Shown: positions 1-5,104 of the stretch, piece by piece
How the letters are laid out: the number at the start of each line of letters is the position of its first letter
Position numbering within the stretch: position 1 is the stretch's first letter
From: a bacterium
Lineage (GTDB): Bacteria > Oederibacteriota > PGYV01 > DSBP01
Direction: 5' to 3'
DNA: 5,147 nucleotides
Assembly (NCBI GenBank): GCA_011049465.1
Contig: DSBP01000011.1
Location: forward strand, 1 to 5,147
The notes under the pieces: model-generated
Told to the model about the DNA's origin: nothing
Databases searched by the model: none
The model's input: the letters and a program-made list of their open reading frames with translations, nothing else
Position numbers and translations under genes: made by a program

Positions 1-31
1 ATTTGGAATTTGCAATTTGCAAGTGGACGAC

Positions 32-54
32 AAAAAAGGAACAAACCGTTTTTT
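32..54 (+). terminator. Weak terminator-like A/T stem-loop
   Basis: A6 (32-37) and GG (38-39) can pair with CC (46-47) and T6 (49-54) around a six-base loop, with G48 bulged. The T run makes it resemble an intrinsic terminator for a gene ending left of the window, but only two GC pairs support the stem, so the call is tentative. Confidence 0.2.
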
Positions 55-75
55 GCAGGTTGCTAAACAACCTTT

Positions 76-135
76 GCCCCAACATGCACTATCGCAGGAC
101 GGGGCTGGCAGCGGGCGAAAGACTATTTATAGTGC
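76..135 (+). other. Possible pseudoknot-type pairing in regulator leader DNA
   Basis: GCCCC (76-80) is complementary to GGGGC (101-105), and GCACTAT (86-92) is complementary to ATAGTGC (129-135). The two pairings interleave, which is the topology of a pseudoknot. It matches no riboswitch class I know. It lies upstream of the probable transcription start of the regulator gene, so if it acts as RNA it would need another promoter. Short complementary words of this kind can arise by chance. Confidence 0.2.
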
Positions 136-211
136 GTAAGCCGGGCGATTTTTAACTTGAAAATTACCAATTGCAAATTTAAAATCTTCCCCCCCTTTTT
201 CTCCTTTTTCT

Positions 212-219
212 GCTATAAT
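212..219 (+). promoter_or_regulatory. Extended -10 promoter of the XRE regulator
   Basis: The sequence TGCTATAAT (211-219) holds a perfect extended -10 element, TGnTATAAT, with the hexamer at 214-219. No TTGACA-like -35 sits at the usual distance; that place is taken by a pyrimidine run (185-211), which fits promoters that rely on the extended -10. Transcription would start near 225-227, leaving a very short leader whose Shine-Dalgarno GGAGG is at 229-233. Confidence 0.6.
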
Positions 220-239
220 ACATCAACCGGAGGCATGGC

Positions 240-575
240 ATGAAAAAACAGGAGGACATATACAAAGTTATCGGCTCCAATATCACCATGTTCAGAAAGC
301 AGAATAAGTTGCGGCTTAAAGACCTGGCGCAGAAATCCGGCATCAGCCTCTCTTTTCTCGGGAATATAGAAAAGGGCGCGCGGAGCCCCACCCTTTACAC
401 AATACAAAAAATCGCGGAGGCGCTCGGCAAGCCGCTCGCTTCCCTTATCGCGTACCGCGCGAGCGAGAAATACATGCCCAAGGAGAACCAGCTCACGCTG
501 AATATAATAAAACTGGTCTCGGAAAAAGATATTGAGGAGAAAAAGAAGATTTACCGGATTCTGCAGCTTCTCTGA
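240..575 (+). CDS. Small XRE-family helix-turn-helix transcriptional regulator
   Basis: This 111-residue protein is a probable cytoplasmic DNA-binding repressor or activator of the Cro/C1 (XRE, HTH_3) family. Residues about 11-70 form the five-helix domain: 'IGSNITMFRK', then the helix-turn-helix 'LKDLAQKSGISLSFLGNIEKG', and the typical 'SPTLYTIQKIAEALGKPL' that closes it. The remaining 40 residues are short, charged and probably helical ('EEKKKIYRIL'), with no ligand-binding domain; they may serve dimerisation. The ATG at 240 is chosen because GGAGG (229-233) lies six bases upstream. The gene has its own promoter and converges on the riboflavin operon with only 30 bp between stop codons. Its targets are unknown. 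Regulation of the rib genes is possible but nothing in the sequence shows it. Confidence 0.9.
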   Translation: MKKQEDIYKVIGSNITMFRKQNKLRLKDLAQKSGISLSFLGNIEKGARSPTLYTIQKIAEALGKPLASLIAYRASEKYMPKENQLTLNIIKLVSEKDIEEKKKIYRILQLL

Positions 576-605
576 ACTTCAAAGCATTGTTGCCTTTAGA
601 AAACC

Positions 606-1823
606 TCACATATGCAGCATGTGCCCCAGTTTTTCCATCTTTGTCTTCAGATATTTCCGGTTGGAGTCATTAGGACTTATCTCAACAGAGACCCTGTCGG
701 TTATCTCAAGGCCGTAGCCGCCGAGCCCCACTATCTTTCTCGGGTTGTTGGTTATCAGTTTGAGCTTTTTCAGCCCCAAGTCAAGCAGTATCTGCGCGCC
801 TATGCCGTAGTCCCTCAGGTCATCAGGAAAACCGAGCGCGTGATTTGCCTCTACGGTATCGAGCCCTTTTTCCACCTGCAGTTTATAAGCGCGTATCTTG
901 TTGGCAAGGCCTATTCCGCGGCCCTCCTGCCTCATATAAAGCAGCACCCCCGTCTTTTCCTTTCCTATCATCTCAAGAGCCGAGTGAAGCTGGTCCCCGC
1001 AGTCGCACTTAAGCGAGCCGAGTATATCGCCCGTCAAACACTCTGAATGAACCCTGGTCAGCACCGGCTCATCGGGCTTAACATCCCCTTTTATGAGCGC
1101 TATGTGCAGGTTTCCCTCGCAGTTATCCATGTAAAGCCTGAGTTTAAACTCGCCGTATTTTGTGGGAAGCGTTATCTGCTCGACAAGCTCCACAAGCTTC
1201 TCGTTTTTTCTCCTGTAACCTATGACAGACTCAATTGTTATTATCTTCAGCCCGTGCTTTTTCGCGAATTCAAGAAGCTGCGGGATGCGCGCCATTGTCC
1301 CGTCCTCATTCAATATCTCGCATATTACTCCCGCGTTAACAGCCGCGCCTGCCATGCGCGCGAGGTCAACCGCCGCTTCTGTGTGGCCGGCTCGTTCAAG
1401 CACACATCCGCTTTTTGCCGCAAGCGGGAAAATGTGCCCGGGCTTCACAAAATCAGAGGGTTTCGCGTCAGGCGAGACGGCCTTTTTTATGGTGAGCGCC
1501 CTGTCCTGCGCCGATATTCCCGTCGAGACGCCCTCTGCCGCGTCAATCGAGACAGTAAAGGCTGTCCTGTGCTTGTCCTCATTTTCCTCAACCATACGGC
1601 CTATGTTGAGTTTTTTAAGCTGTTTTTCCTCAAGCGCGAGGCATATAAGCCCGCTTCCCTGCTTTGCCATAAATGTTATTATCTCCGGCGTTACCATCTC
1701 GGCAAGGCAGATAAGGTCCCCTTCATTTTCCCTGTCCTCATCATCAACCACAATTATCATCCTGCCGTTTTTAAGCGCCTCTACAGCCTCTTCAACCTTC
1801 GCGAAAGCATAATCTTTTTTCAT
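606..1823 (-). CDS. ribBA: Bifunctional DHBP synthase / GTP cyclohydrolase II (RibBA)
   Basis: RibBA catalyses both entry steps of riboflavin synthesis: ribulose 5-phosphate to 3,4-dihydroxy-2-butanone 4-phosphate, and GTP to the diaminopyrimidine precursor with loss of formate and pyrophosphate. Counting 405 residues from the ATG at 1823, the DHBP synthase domain (1 to about 200) carries DDEDRENEGD (27-36), FTVSID (89-94), PGHIFPL (128-134) and GHTEA (146-150). The GTP cyclohydrolase II domain (about 205-405) carries RVHSECLTGD (257-266), zinc ligands C262, C273 and C275, RQEGRGIGL (298-306), DLRDYG (335-340) and TNNPRK (358-363). Both active sites look intact. One small variation is SGCVLERAGH where GGVL is usual. 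It is the last gene of the operon, 22 nt after yaaR, and no ribH follows. Confidence 0.97.
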   Translation of the reverse strand: MKKDYAFAKVEEAVEALKNGRMIIVVDDEDRENEGDLICLAEMVTPEIITFMAKQGSGLICLALEEKQLKKLNIGRMVEENEDKHRTAFTVSIDAAEGVSTGISAQDRALTIKKAVSPDAKPSDFVKPGHIFPLAAKSGCVLERAGHTEAAVDLARMAGAAVNAGVICEILNEDGTMARIPQLLEFAKKHGLKIITIESVIGYRRKNEKLVELVEQITLPTKYGEFKLRLYMDNCEGNLHIALIKGDVKPDEPVLTRVHSECLTGDILGSLKCDCGDQLHSALEMIGKEKTGVLLYMRQEGRGIGLANKIRAYKLQVEKGLDTVEANHALGFPDDLRDYGIGAQILLDLGLKKLKLITNNPRKIVGLGGYGLEITDRVSVEISPNDSNRKYLKTKMEKLGHMLHM

Positions 1824-1827
1824 TTTT

Positions 1828-1836
1828 CCGCCCTTC
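1828..1836 (-). promoter_or_regulatory. Ribosome binding site deciding the ribBA start
   Basis: On the minus strand GAAGGGCGG precedes the ATG at 1823, with AAGGG seven bases from the start codon. An in-frame TTG at 1841 would add six residues (MTKGGK) but has no Shine-Dalgarno upstream, and the extra codons would be made of this very binding site. The ATG is therefore preferred. Confidence 0.7.
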
Positions 1837-1845
1837 GTCAATCAT

Positions 1846-2331
1846 TCAGGAATACATGTCAACAAGCAGCCCTCTTATCCTGTCAAGTGTCGCCAGTAAA
1901 TCCATTGTATCCGCCTGTTTTTCAAGCACCTTTTCGGTGAGTGCCTCCAACTGTCCGTCCACCTGCTCCACAATTATATAAACTTTCTTCCTCTTTGCCA
2001 TCAGCTTCGAGCTGTCAGATATTTTAATTGTAAATATCTTTTTTATGACCTCTTCCATAAAACTTTTTACAAGCTTCTTGTACCTGTCGAGTTCCGCAAA
2101 CGTCCTCTTCTTCTCAAGCACCTTTGCCTGTTCTGCCAGTTCTTCTATCAGTTTGTCAAGCGACAGCTTAAGCTGCTCCTCTGCCGCAGTGTCAAGCTGT
2201 TTTGTAAAATTGGCATTATGCACCATATCCCTGTCAACGTGCTTGGCCGGGTTTCTCGACCCGGATTTCTTTGCTTTTCCGAGGTGCGCCTTGCTGTCAC
2301 CGAACTGGCCCGTGGGCTCGTTTATTCTCAT
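1846..2331 (-). CDS. YaaR family (DUF327) protein
   Basis: This 161-residue soluble protein matches the YaaR/DUF327 family from memory of its pattern. The conserved helical part runs from about 48 to 161, with 'EKKRTFAELDRYKKLVKSF' (73-91), 'KKVYIIVEQVDGQLEALTEK' (115-134) and the family-typical end 'LDRIRGLLVDMYS'. The first 45 residues are polar, rich in Gly, Lys and Asn, and probably disordered. No signal peptide or membrane segment is visible. In Bacillus subtilis yaaR lies in the tmk-holB neighbourhood, and I know of no established biochemical function. Here its ATG overlaps the ribE stop as ATGA, with only a weak Shine-Dalgarno (GGCGGC), so translation is probably coupled to ribE. Its place between two riboflavin genes is unusual and hints at a link to flavin metabolism, but that is inference. 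Confidence 0.85.
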   Translation of the reverse strand: MRINEPTGQFGDSKAHLGKAKKSGSRNPAKHVDRDMVHNANFTKQLDTAAEEQLKLSLDKLIEELAEQAKVLEKKRTFAELDRYKKLVKSFMEEVIKKIFTIKISDSSKLMAKRKKVYIIVEQVDGQLEALTEKVLEKQADTMDLLATLDRIRGLLVDMYS

Positions 2332-2936
2332 CTTTTGCCGCCGCTTAAATGTTTTATCTGCTTTTCTATGTATTTTGCCATTATATCAAACTCAAGGTTT
2401 ACTTTGTCCCCTTTTTTATACTTTTCCGCAATGGTCTCTTTAAGCGTCGCGGGTATCAGCGCTGCCGAGAACCCTCCCTTTTTAACGTCAAAAACCGTAA
2501 GGCTCGTTCCGTCAACAGCGACAGAGCCCTTTTCAACAACATACACATCAAACCCCGGGCCATATCCGGCGCTGACAATTGTATTCGCTCCGTTTTTTGT
2601 TACGGCTGTCACTTCGCCCGTTGTGTCAATGTGACCCTGAACAATATGTCCGCTTATAAACCCTCCTGCTGTAAGCGGAAACTCTATGTTTACCTCCGCT
2701 CCCGGCCTGAGCCCCTTTACTGTCGTCTTTTTCATGGTCTCGCCCGACACATCCGCCTTAAAAAACCTCTTCCCCCTGAAAGAGACAGCAGTGAGGCACA
2801 TGCCGTTAACGGCAATTGACATGCCTTTTGACGGAGAGATGATGTCTTTCAGCGTTTCTATCTCCAGGGATACTGAATCCCGGCGGGGAACCGCGCTCCG
2901 CACCCTTCCCTTGCAGTACACAATGCCGCTAAACAT
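2328..2936 (-). CDS. ribE: Riboflavin synthase, alpha chain
   Basis: This enzyme dismutates two molecules of 6,7-dimethyl-8-ribityllumazine to riboflavin and the pyrimidine precursor; family members are normally homotrimers. The 202 residues form the expected tandem beta-barrels. Barrel 1 (1 to about 90) has MFSGIV at the start, SIAVNGMCLTA (40-50) and SGETMKKT (64-71). Barrel 2 has SGHIVQGHID (95-104), KGSVAVDGTSLTV (136-148), IPATLKET (161-168) and NLEFDIMAKY (180-189). By comparison with the E. coli enzyme as I recall it, F2, S40, C47, H102, S145, T147 and D184 occupy the important positions. The ATG at 2936 has GGAGGGAAGGAT just upstream and lies inside the end of ribD (8-nt overlap); its stop overlaps yaaR. 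Some organisms call this gene ribC. Confidence 0.96.
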   Translation of the reverse strand: MFSGIVYCKGRVRSAVPRRDSVSLEIETLKDIISPSKGMSIAVNGMCLTAVSFRGKRFFKADVSGETMKKTTVKGLRPGAEVNIEFPLTAGGFISGHIVQGHIDTTGEVTAVTKNGANTIVSAGYGPGFDVYVVEKGSVAVDGTSLTVFDVKKGGFSAALIPATLKETIAEKYKKGDKVNLEFDIMAKYIEKQIKHLSGGKR

Positions 2937-4029
2937 ATTTTATCCTTCCCTCCAGCAAAATATCATTTTTTATCCTCTTAACACTCGTATCTTCAAGGCG
3001 CAGTATTTCGCGCATTCCCTTAAAACCCATATCGCCGAAAAACCCGAGCCCATCAGAGCCTATTATTGAGGGCGCTATATAAAGATGCGCCTCGTCAACC
3101 AGCCGCTCTTTTAAAAACGAGGCGGCAGTAAGGCTGCCTCCTTCAACAAGGACGCTCATAACACCGAGTTTAAAAAGGCTTGACGCCACAACCTTTTCGT
3201 CAACGCCCCTTTTTGTCCTGTCGGTAATTATAACATTTACGCCCCTTTTTACAAGCCTGTTGATTTTAGCCATTCTCATGTATGAGGTAAATACAAAAAT
3301 ATCCCGCGGCTCCGATTTTTTAAATACGTTGGCGTCCTCAGGGATTCTTCCGTTTGAATCAAGAATTACCTTTTTTATCCTTTTTTCCGGCGCGACGCGG
3401 CAGTCAAGGTAAGGGTTGTCCGCAAGTACAGTATTTATCCCCACAAGAATCGCGTCACAGTTCTTCCTGAGCTTTTGCGCGTCAAGCCTTGACTCTTTTG
3501 AAGTTATCCATTTTGACTTCCCGTTTTTAAGGGCCATCTTGCCGTCAGCGGACATGCCTGCCTTTAATATAAAATAGGGCCTTTCCTCTTTTTTGTTTTT
3601 AATGAAAAACCTGTTTAATGTTTCAGCTTCGCGCCTTAACAGCCCCGCCTCAACTCTTATTCCCGATTTTTTCAGGAGCTTAAACCCCTTTCCCGACACA
3701 AGTGGGTTTGGGTCCCTCATGGCGGCAAATACGCGCCGTATGCCCGATTTTATTATTATGTCCGTGCATGGAGGCGTCCTGCCAAAATGGCAGCACGGCT
3801 CAAGATTGACATAAAGGTCCGCGCCTTTCGCCCTTTTCCCTGCCTTTAAAAGCGCCTCGCGTTCAGCATGCGGCATGCCCGGGCGTTTGTGATAACCCGA
3901 TGATATGATTTTTCCCGACTTGACAACGACACATCCAACCATGGGATTTGGCGAAGTAAACCCCTCTGCTTTAAGCGCCAGTTTTATGGCGGCTTCCATG
4001 AATTCCGCGTTTTTCATTGTTTTATTCAT
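2929..4029 (-). CDS. ribD: Bifunctional riboflavin deaminase/reductase RibD
   Basis: RibD performs steps two and three of the GTP branch: deamination of the diaminopyrimidine and NADPH-dependent reduction of its ribosyl side chain. The N-terminal zinc deaminase domain (about 8-148) shows PNPMVGCVVV (28-37), HAE (54-56; zinc ligand H54, proton-shuttle E56), PCC (78-80) and PPC (86-88), giving ligands C79 and C88, and MRDPNPLVSGKG (104-115). The reductase domain (about 150-366) shows KAGMSADGKMA (156-166), SKWIT (172-176), DAILVGINTVLADNPYL (192-208), VEGG (295-298) and VDEAHLYIAPSIIG (311-324). At 366 residues it is full length. The ATG at 4029 has AAGGAAG upstream at good spacing; a second in-frame ATG at 4017 is less well placed. 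It lies 64 nt downstream of the kinase gene and overlaps ribE. Confidence 0.97.
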   Translation of the reverse strand: MNKTMKNAEFMEAAIKLALKAEGFTSPNPMVGCVVVKSGKIISSGYHKRPGMPHAEREALLKAGKRAKGADLYVNLEPCCHFGRTPPCTDIIIKSGIRRVFAAMRDPNPLVSGKGFKLLKKSGIRVEAGLLRREAETLNRFFIKNKKEERPYFILKAGMSADGKMALKNGKSKWITSKESRLDAQKLRKNCDAILVGINTVLADNPYLDCRVAPEKRIKKVILDSNGRIPEDANVFKKSEPRDIFVFTSYMRMAKINRLVKRGVNVIITDRTKRGVDEKVVASSLFKLGVMSVLVEGGSLTAASFLKERLVDEAHLYIAPSIIGSDGLGFFGDMGFKGMREILRLEDTSVKRIKNDILLEGRIKYV

Positions 4030-4093
4030 CTCTTGCTTCCTTTTTTCCCGGCCGGATTTTTTCCGTTAAGCTTTCATGGCTGCATTGTCAATA

Positions 4094-4783
4094 TCAGGCG
4101 GTTTCCTTCAATCCCGGTTTTTTTTCTTTTTGTATGAAGGGCTCTTCATAATCGGAATTATTTATTGTTATGTCTGCCGCGGCTGCCGGGTTAACTTCGG
4201 CCTCGTATAATTTCTGCCCGGGGATAAACCGTTTCAGGTATTTTTCCCTTATGCTGTCTTCGTCACCGAAACGCGCAATATCCCTCCTTACCGCCCTTGC
4301 TAAAACCGCGTCACAATCAGCCTCAAGCCTGATTGTATAATCCCAGAACCCGGCCATTCCGGGAATCAAAAGAAAGATACCGTCAAAAACAAGGATTGTT
4401 TCATCACACGCCGCGCAAACAGGTTCCCCGGTTTCTTTCTCAACCCTGTAATCGTAAACAGACTTCAGGTATTTTTTGTCGCCGCCCGGGCCGAGAGGTT
4501 TCAGGATTTTCTCCACTGCGGCGCCGTGATTAAAAGAATGGAGATAATAACCCCGGGGGCATTCCCTGCCGTTTTTATGCCTGACAGCGGCAGGGTTATG
4601 AAACCCGTCTATTGAGGCGCGTATAACCGGCCTCTTTGACCGCGACAAAACCCCGGCAAGCCCGTCGCTGAATACGGTTTTTCCCGAACACGCCATGCCG
4701 TCAACAGCAACACGCAGCGGGTGAGGTTTTTTTATACTGAGTATTATGCCTGCTGTTTTTTCAAGGAGTTCCTCTCTTTTCAT
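4094..4783 (-). CDS. Uridine kinase-like P-loop kinase
   Basis: The 229-residue protein belongs to the uridine kinase/phosphoribulokinase group of P-loop kinases. It has Walker A GMACSGKT (29-36), SIDGFHNP (57-64) at the place of the substrate-binding aspartate of uridine kinases, YYLHSFNHGA (79-88), a Walker-B-like VFDGIFLL (132-139), and an arginine-rich lid 'ARAVRRDIARFGDEDSIREK' followed by FIPGQKLY (186-193). This set resembles proteins often annotated 'uridine kinase' in actinobacteria and others, a subgroup whose true substrate is uncertain as far as I know. The ATG at 4783 follows AAGGTG at short spacing; a TTG one codon earlier is less likely. Probably cytoplasmic and co-transcribed with ribD, 64 nt downstream. 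The lysine-rich end 'IQKEKKPGLKETA' looks like a disordered tail. Confidence 0.85.
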   Translation of the reverse strand: MKREELLEKTAGIILSIKKPHPLRVAVDGMACSGKTVFSDGLAGVLSRSKRPVIRASIDGFHNPAAVRHKNGRECPRGYYLHSFNHGAAVEKILKPLGPGGDKKYLKSVYDYRVEKETGEPVCAACDETILVFDGIFLLIPGMAGFWDYTIRLEADCDAVLARAVRRDIARFGDEDSIREKYLKRFIPGQKLYEAEVNPAAAADITINNSDYEEPFIQKEKKPGLKETA

Positions 4784-4930
4784 CAAACACCTTTTCCTTC
4801 ACTTTGCCCCGTTCTTCTGCCGCGCGCCCGGCTTAAAAAAAACTCATGTTTCATGTTTTAACCTGAAACCTGCCCGTCGCTGCTTTTTTCGTCTTCCTGA
4901 TTTTCCAATCTTCAAATCTCTAATATTCAG

Positions 4931-4951
4931 AATTTTCGCGAAGCAAAAATT
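4931..4951 (-). repeat. 9-bp AT-rich stem-loop beside the island
   Basis: Positions 4931-4939 and 4943-4951 form inverted arms around a three-base loop. There is one mismatch on the plus strand (C4937/A4945), which becomes a G-U pair in minus-strand RNA. It directly abuts the tRNA-like ACCA (4954-4951) of the island. No U run follows, so it is not called a terminator. Confidence 0.4.
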
Positions 4952-4970
4952 GGTGCGGAAGGCGGGAGTT

Positions 4971-5003
4971 GGTCACCTCGGCCCTATCCGGGCCGCCTCG
5001 ACC
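4971..5003. repeat. Strong GC hairpin CGGCCC-TATCC-GGGCCG
   Basis: CGGCCC (4979-4984) pairs with GGGCCG (4990-4995) over a five-base loop. Outside a symmetrical four-by-four internal loop, GGTC (4971-4974) pairs with GACC (5000-5003). No T run follows on either strand, which argues against an intrinsic terminator. Confidence 0.55.
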
Positions 5004-5011
5004 CCCTCGTT

Positions 5012-5053
5012 CTCTTCCGCTCGCGCCTGCTCGCTCTTCCTCGCGCCTGCTCG
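5012..5053. repeat. Tandem repeat, two 20-22 bp units
   Basis: CTCTTCC followed by TCGCGCCTGCTCG occurs twice in a row (5012-5033 and 5034-5053). The first unit has an extra GC between the two parts. The 13-bp second part is identical in both units. The similar words CTCGT, CTCAC and CTCGC nearby suggest a longer, decayed repeat. Confidence 0.65.
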
Positions 5054-5098
5054 GCGCTCACTCGCTCCAACTCCCTTTTCGCGCGCCTACAAATCCTT

Positions 5099-5104
5099 TA
5101 TAAT
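5099..5104 (+). promoter_or_regulatory. Possible -10 box directed out of the right edge
   Basis: TATAAT stands at 5099-5104 on the plus strand, within TATAATACAT, a ten-base string also found at the regulator promoter (214-223). No -35 or extended -10 supports it and no start codon follows before the window ends, so it is only a candidate for a rightward gene outside the window. Confidence 0.25.

Larger units (their letters stand above)
7..179. repeat. 11-bp inverted repeat flanking a GC-rich core
   Basis: AATTTGCAATT at 7-17 is the exact reverse complement of AATTGCAAATT at 169-179. The arms enclose about 150 bp that is richer in GC than its edges. This could be the ends of a small non-autonomous repeat element, or chance similarity between AT-rich low-complexity stretches. 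No transposase and no target-site duplication was recognised. Confidence 0.3.
1..239. other. Left intergenic region with inverted repeats
   Basis: I see no coding region here. The stretch holds a tandem AATTTGC pair (7-20), an 11-bp inverted repeat (7-17 against 169-179), a small hairpin AGGTTG-CTAAA-CAACCT (57-73), a GC-rich middle (about 76-147), an 'ACTAT TT ATAGT' palindrome (122-133), then a pyrimidine run and the promoter of the regulator gene at 240. The AT-rich outer parts look like the low-complexity spacers common in some uncultivated bacteria. Nothing identifies a gene continuing in from the left edge. Confidence 0.6.
4964..5075. repeat. Inverted-repeat island with nested hairpins
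   Basis: GGGAGTTGG (4964-4972) and CCAACTCCC (5067-5075) are perfect 9-bp inverted arms about 94 bp apart. Between them lie a hairpin at 4971-5003 and another at 5043-5057 (GCGCC-TGCTC-GGCGC), plus a tandem repeat. Such nesting suggests a structured RNA or a REP- or MITE-like dispersed element rather than spacer. The purine-rich strand is the minus strand (GAGCGAG-type words). It does not belong to any family I can name. Confidence 0.5.

Noticed and set aside
578..601. Bidirectional intrinsic terminator between the convergent genes
   Set aside because: The stem has two bulges, few GC pairs and no T run on either strand.
1824..1841. TTG start for ribBA at 1841
   Set aside because: It has no Shine-Dalgarno upstream. 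The ATG at 1823 has AAGGG at seven bases, and the DHBP synthase domain begins normally from it.
1047..1940. Long open frame on the plus strand (about 297 codons) across ribBA
   Set aside because: It runs antisense to ribBA, whose both catalytic motif sets are intact. Its translation is rich in Arg, Cys, Tyr and His with no recognisable domain, as expected of a shadow frame. The same holds for the plus-strand frames at 612-1046, 1222-1812, 2045-2443, 2218-2634, 2349-2819, 2686-3069, 3593-3814 and 4333-4533.
4048..4055. Palindrome CCGGCCGG between T runs, resembling a terminator after the kinase gene
   Set aside because: The palindrome has no loop, so it cannot fold into a stable hairpin; no termination between kinase and ribD is supported.
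4063..4091. Internal promoter between the kinase and ribD (TTGACA at 4091-4086 on the minus strand)
   Set aside because: The -35 is perfect, but the hexamer 17 bases later is TAACGG, which matches the -10 consensus in only two positions.
4955..5020. Plus-strand tRNA gene with acceptor GCGGAAG/CTTCCGC and a 7-nt loop CTATCCG on a CGGCC/GGCCG stem
   Set aside because: The total is only 66 nt, there is no T arm with GTTCRA, the base after the would-be anticodon is C rather than a purine, and no CCA or normal discriminator follows. Kept only as a tRNA-like finding on the other strand.
4964..5075. Integron attC site, because of the paired GTTGG and CCAAC ends
   Set aside because: The ends do not fit the RYYYAAC and GTTRRRY core sites and no integrase or cassette array is present.
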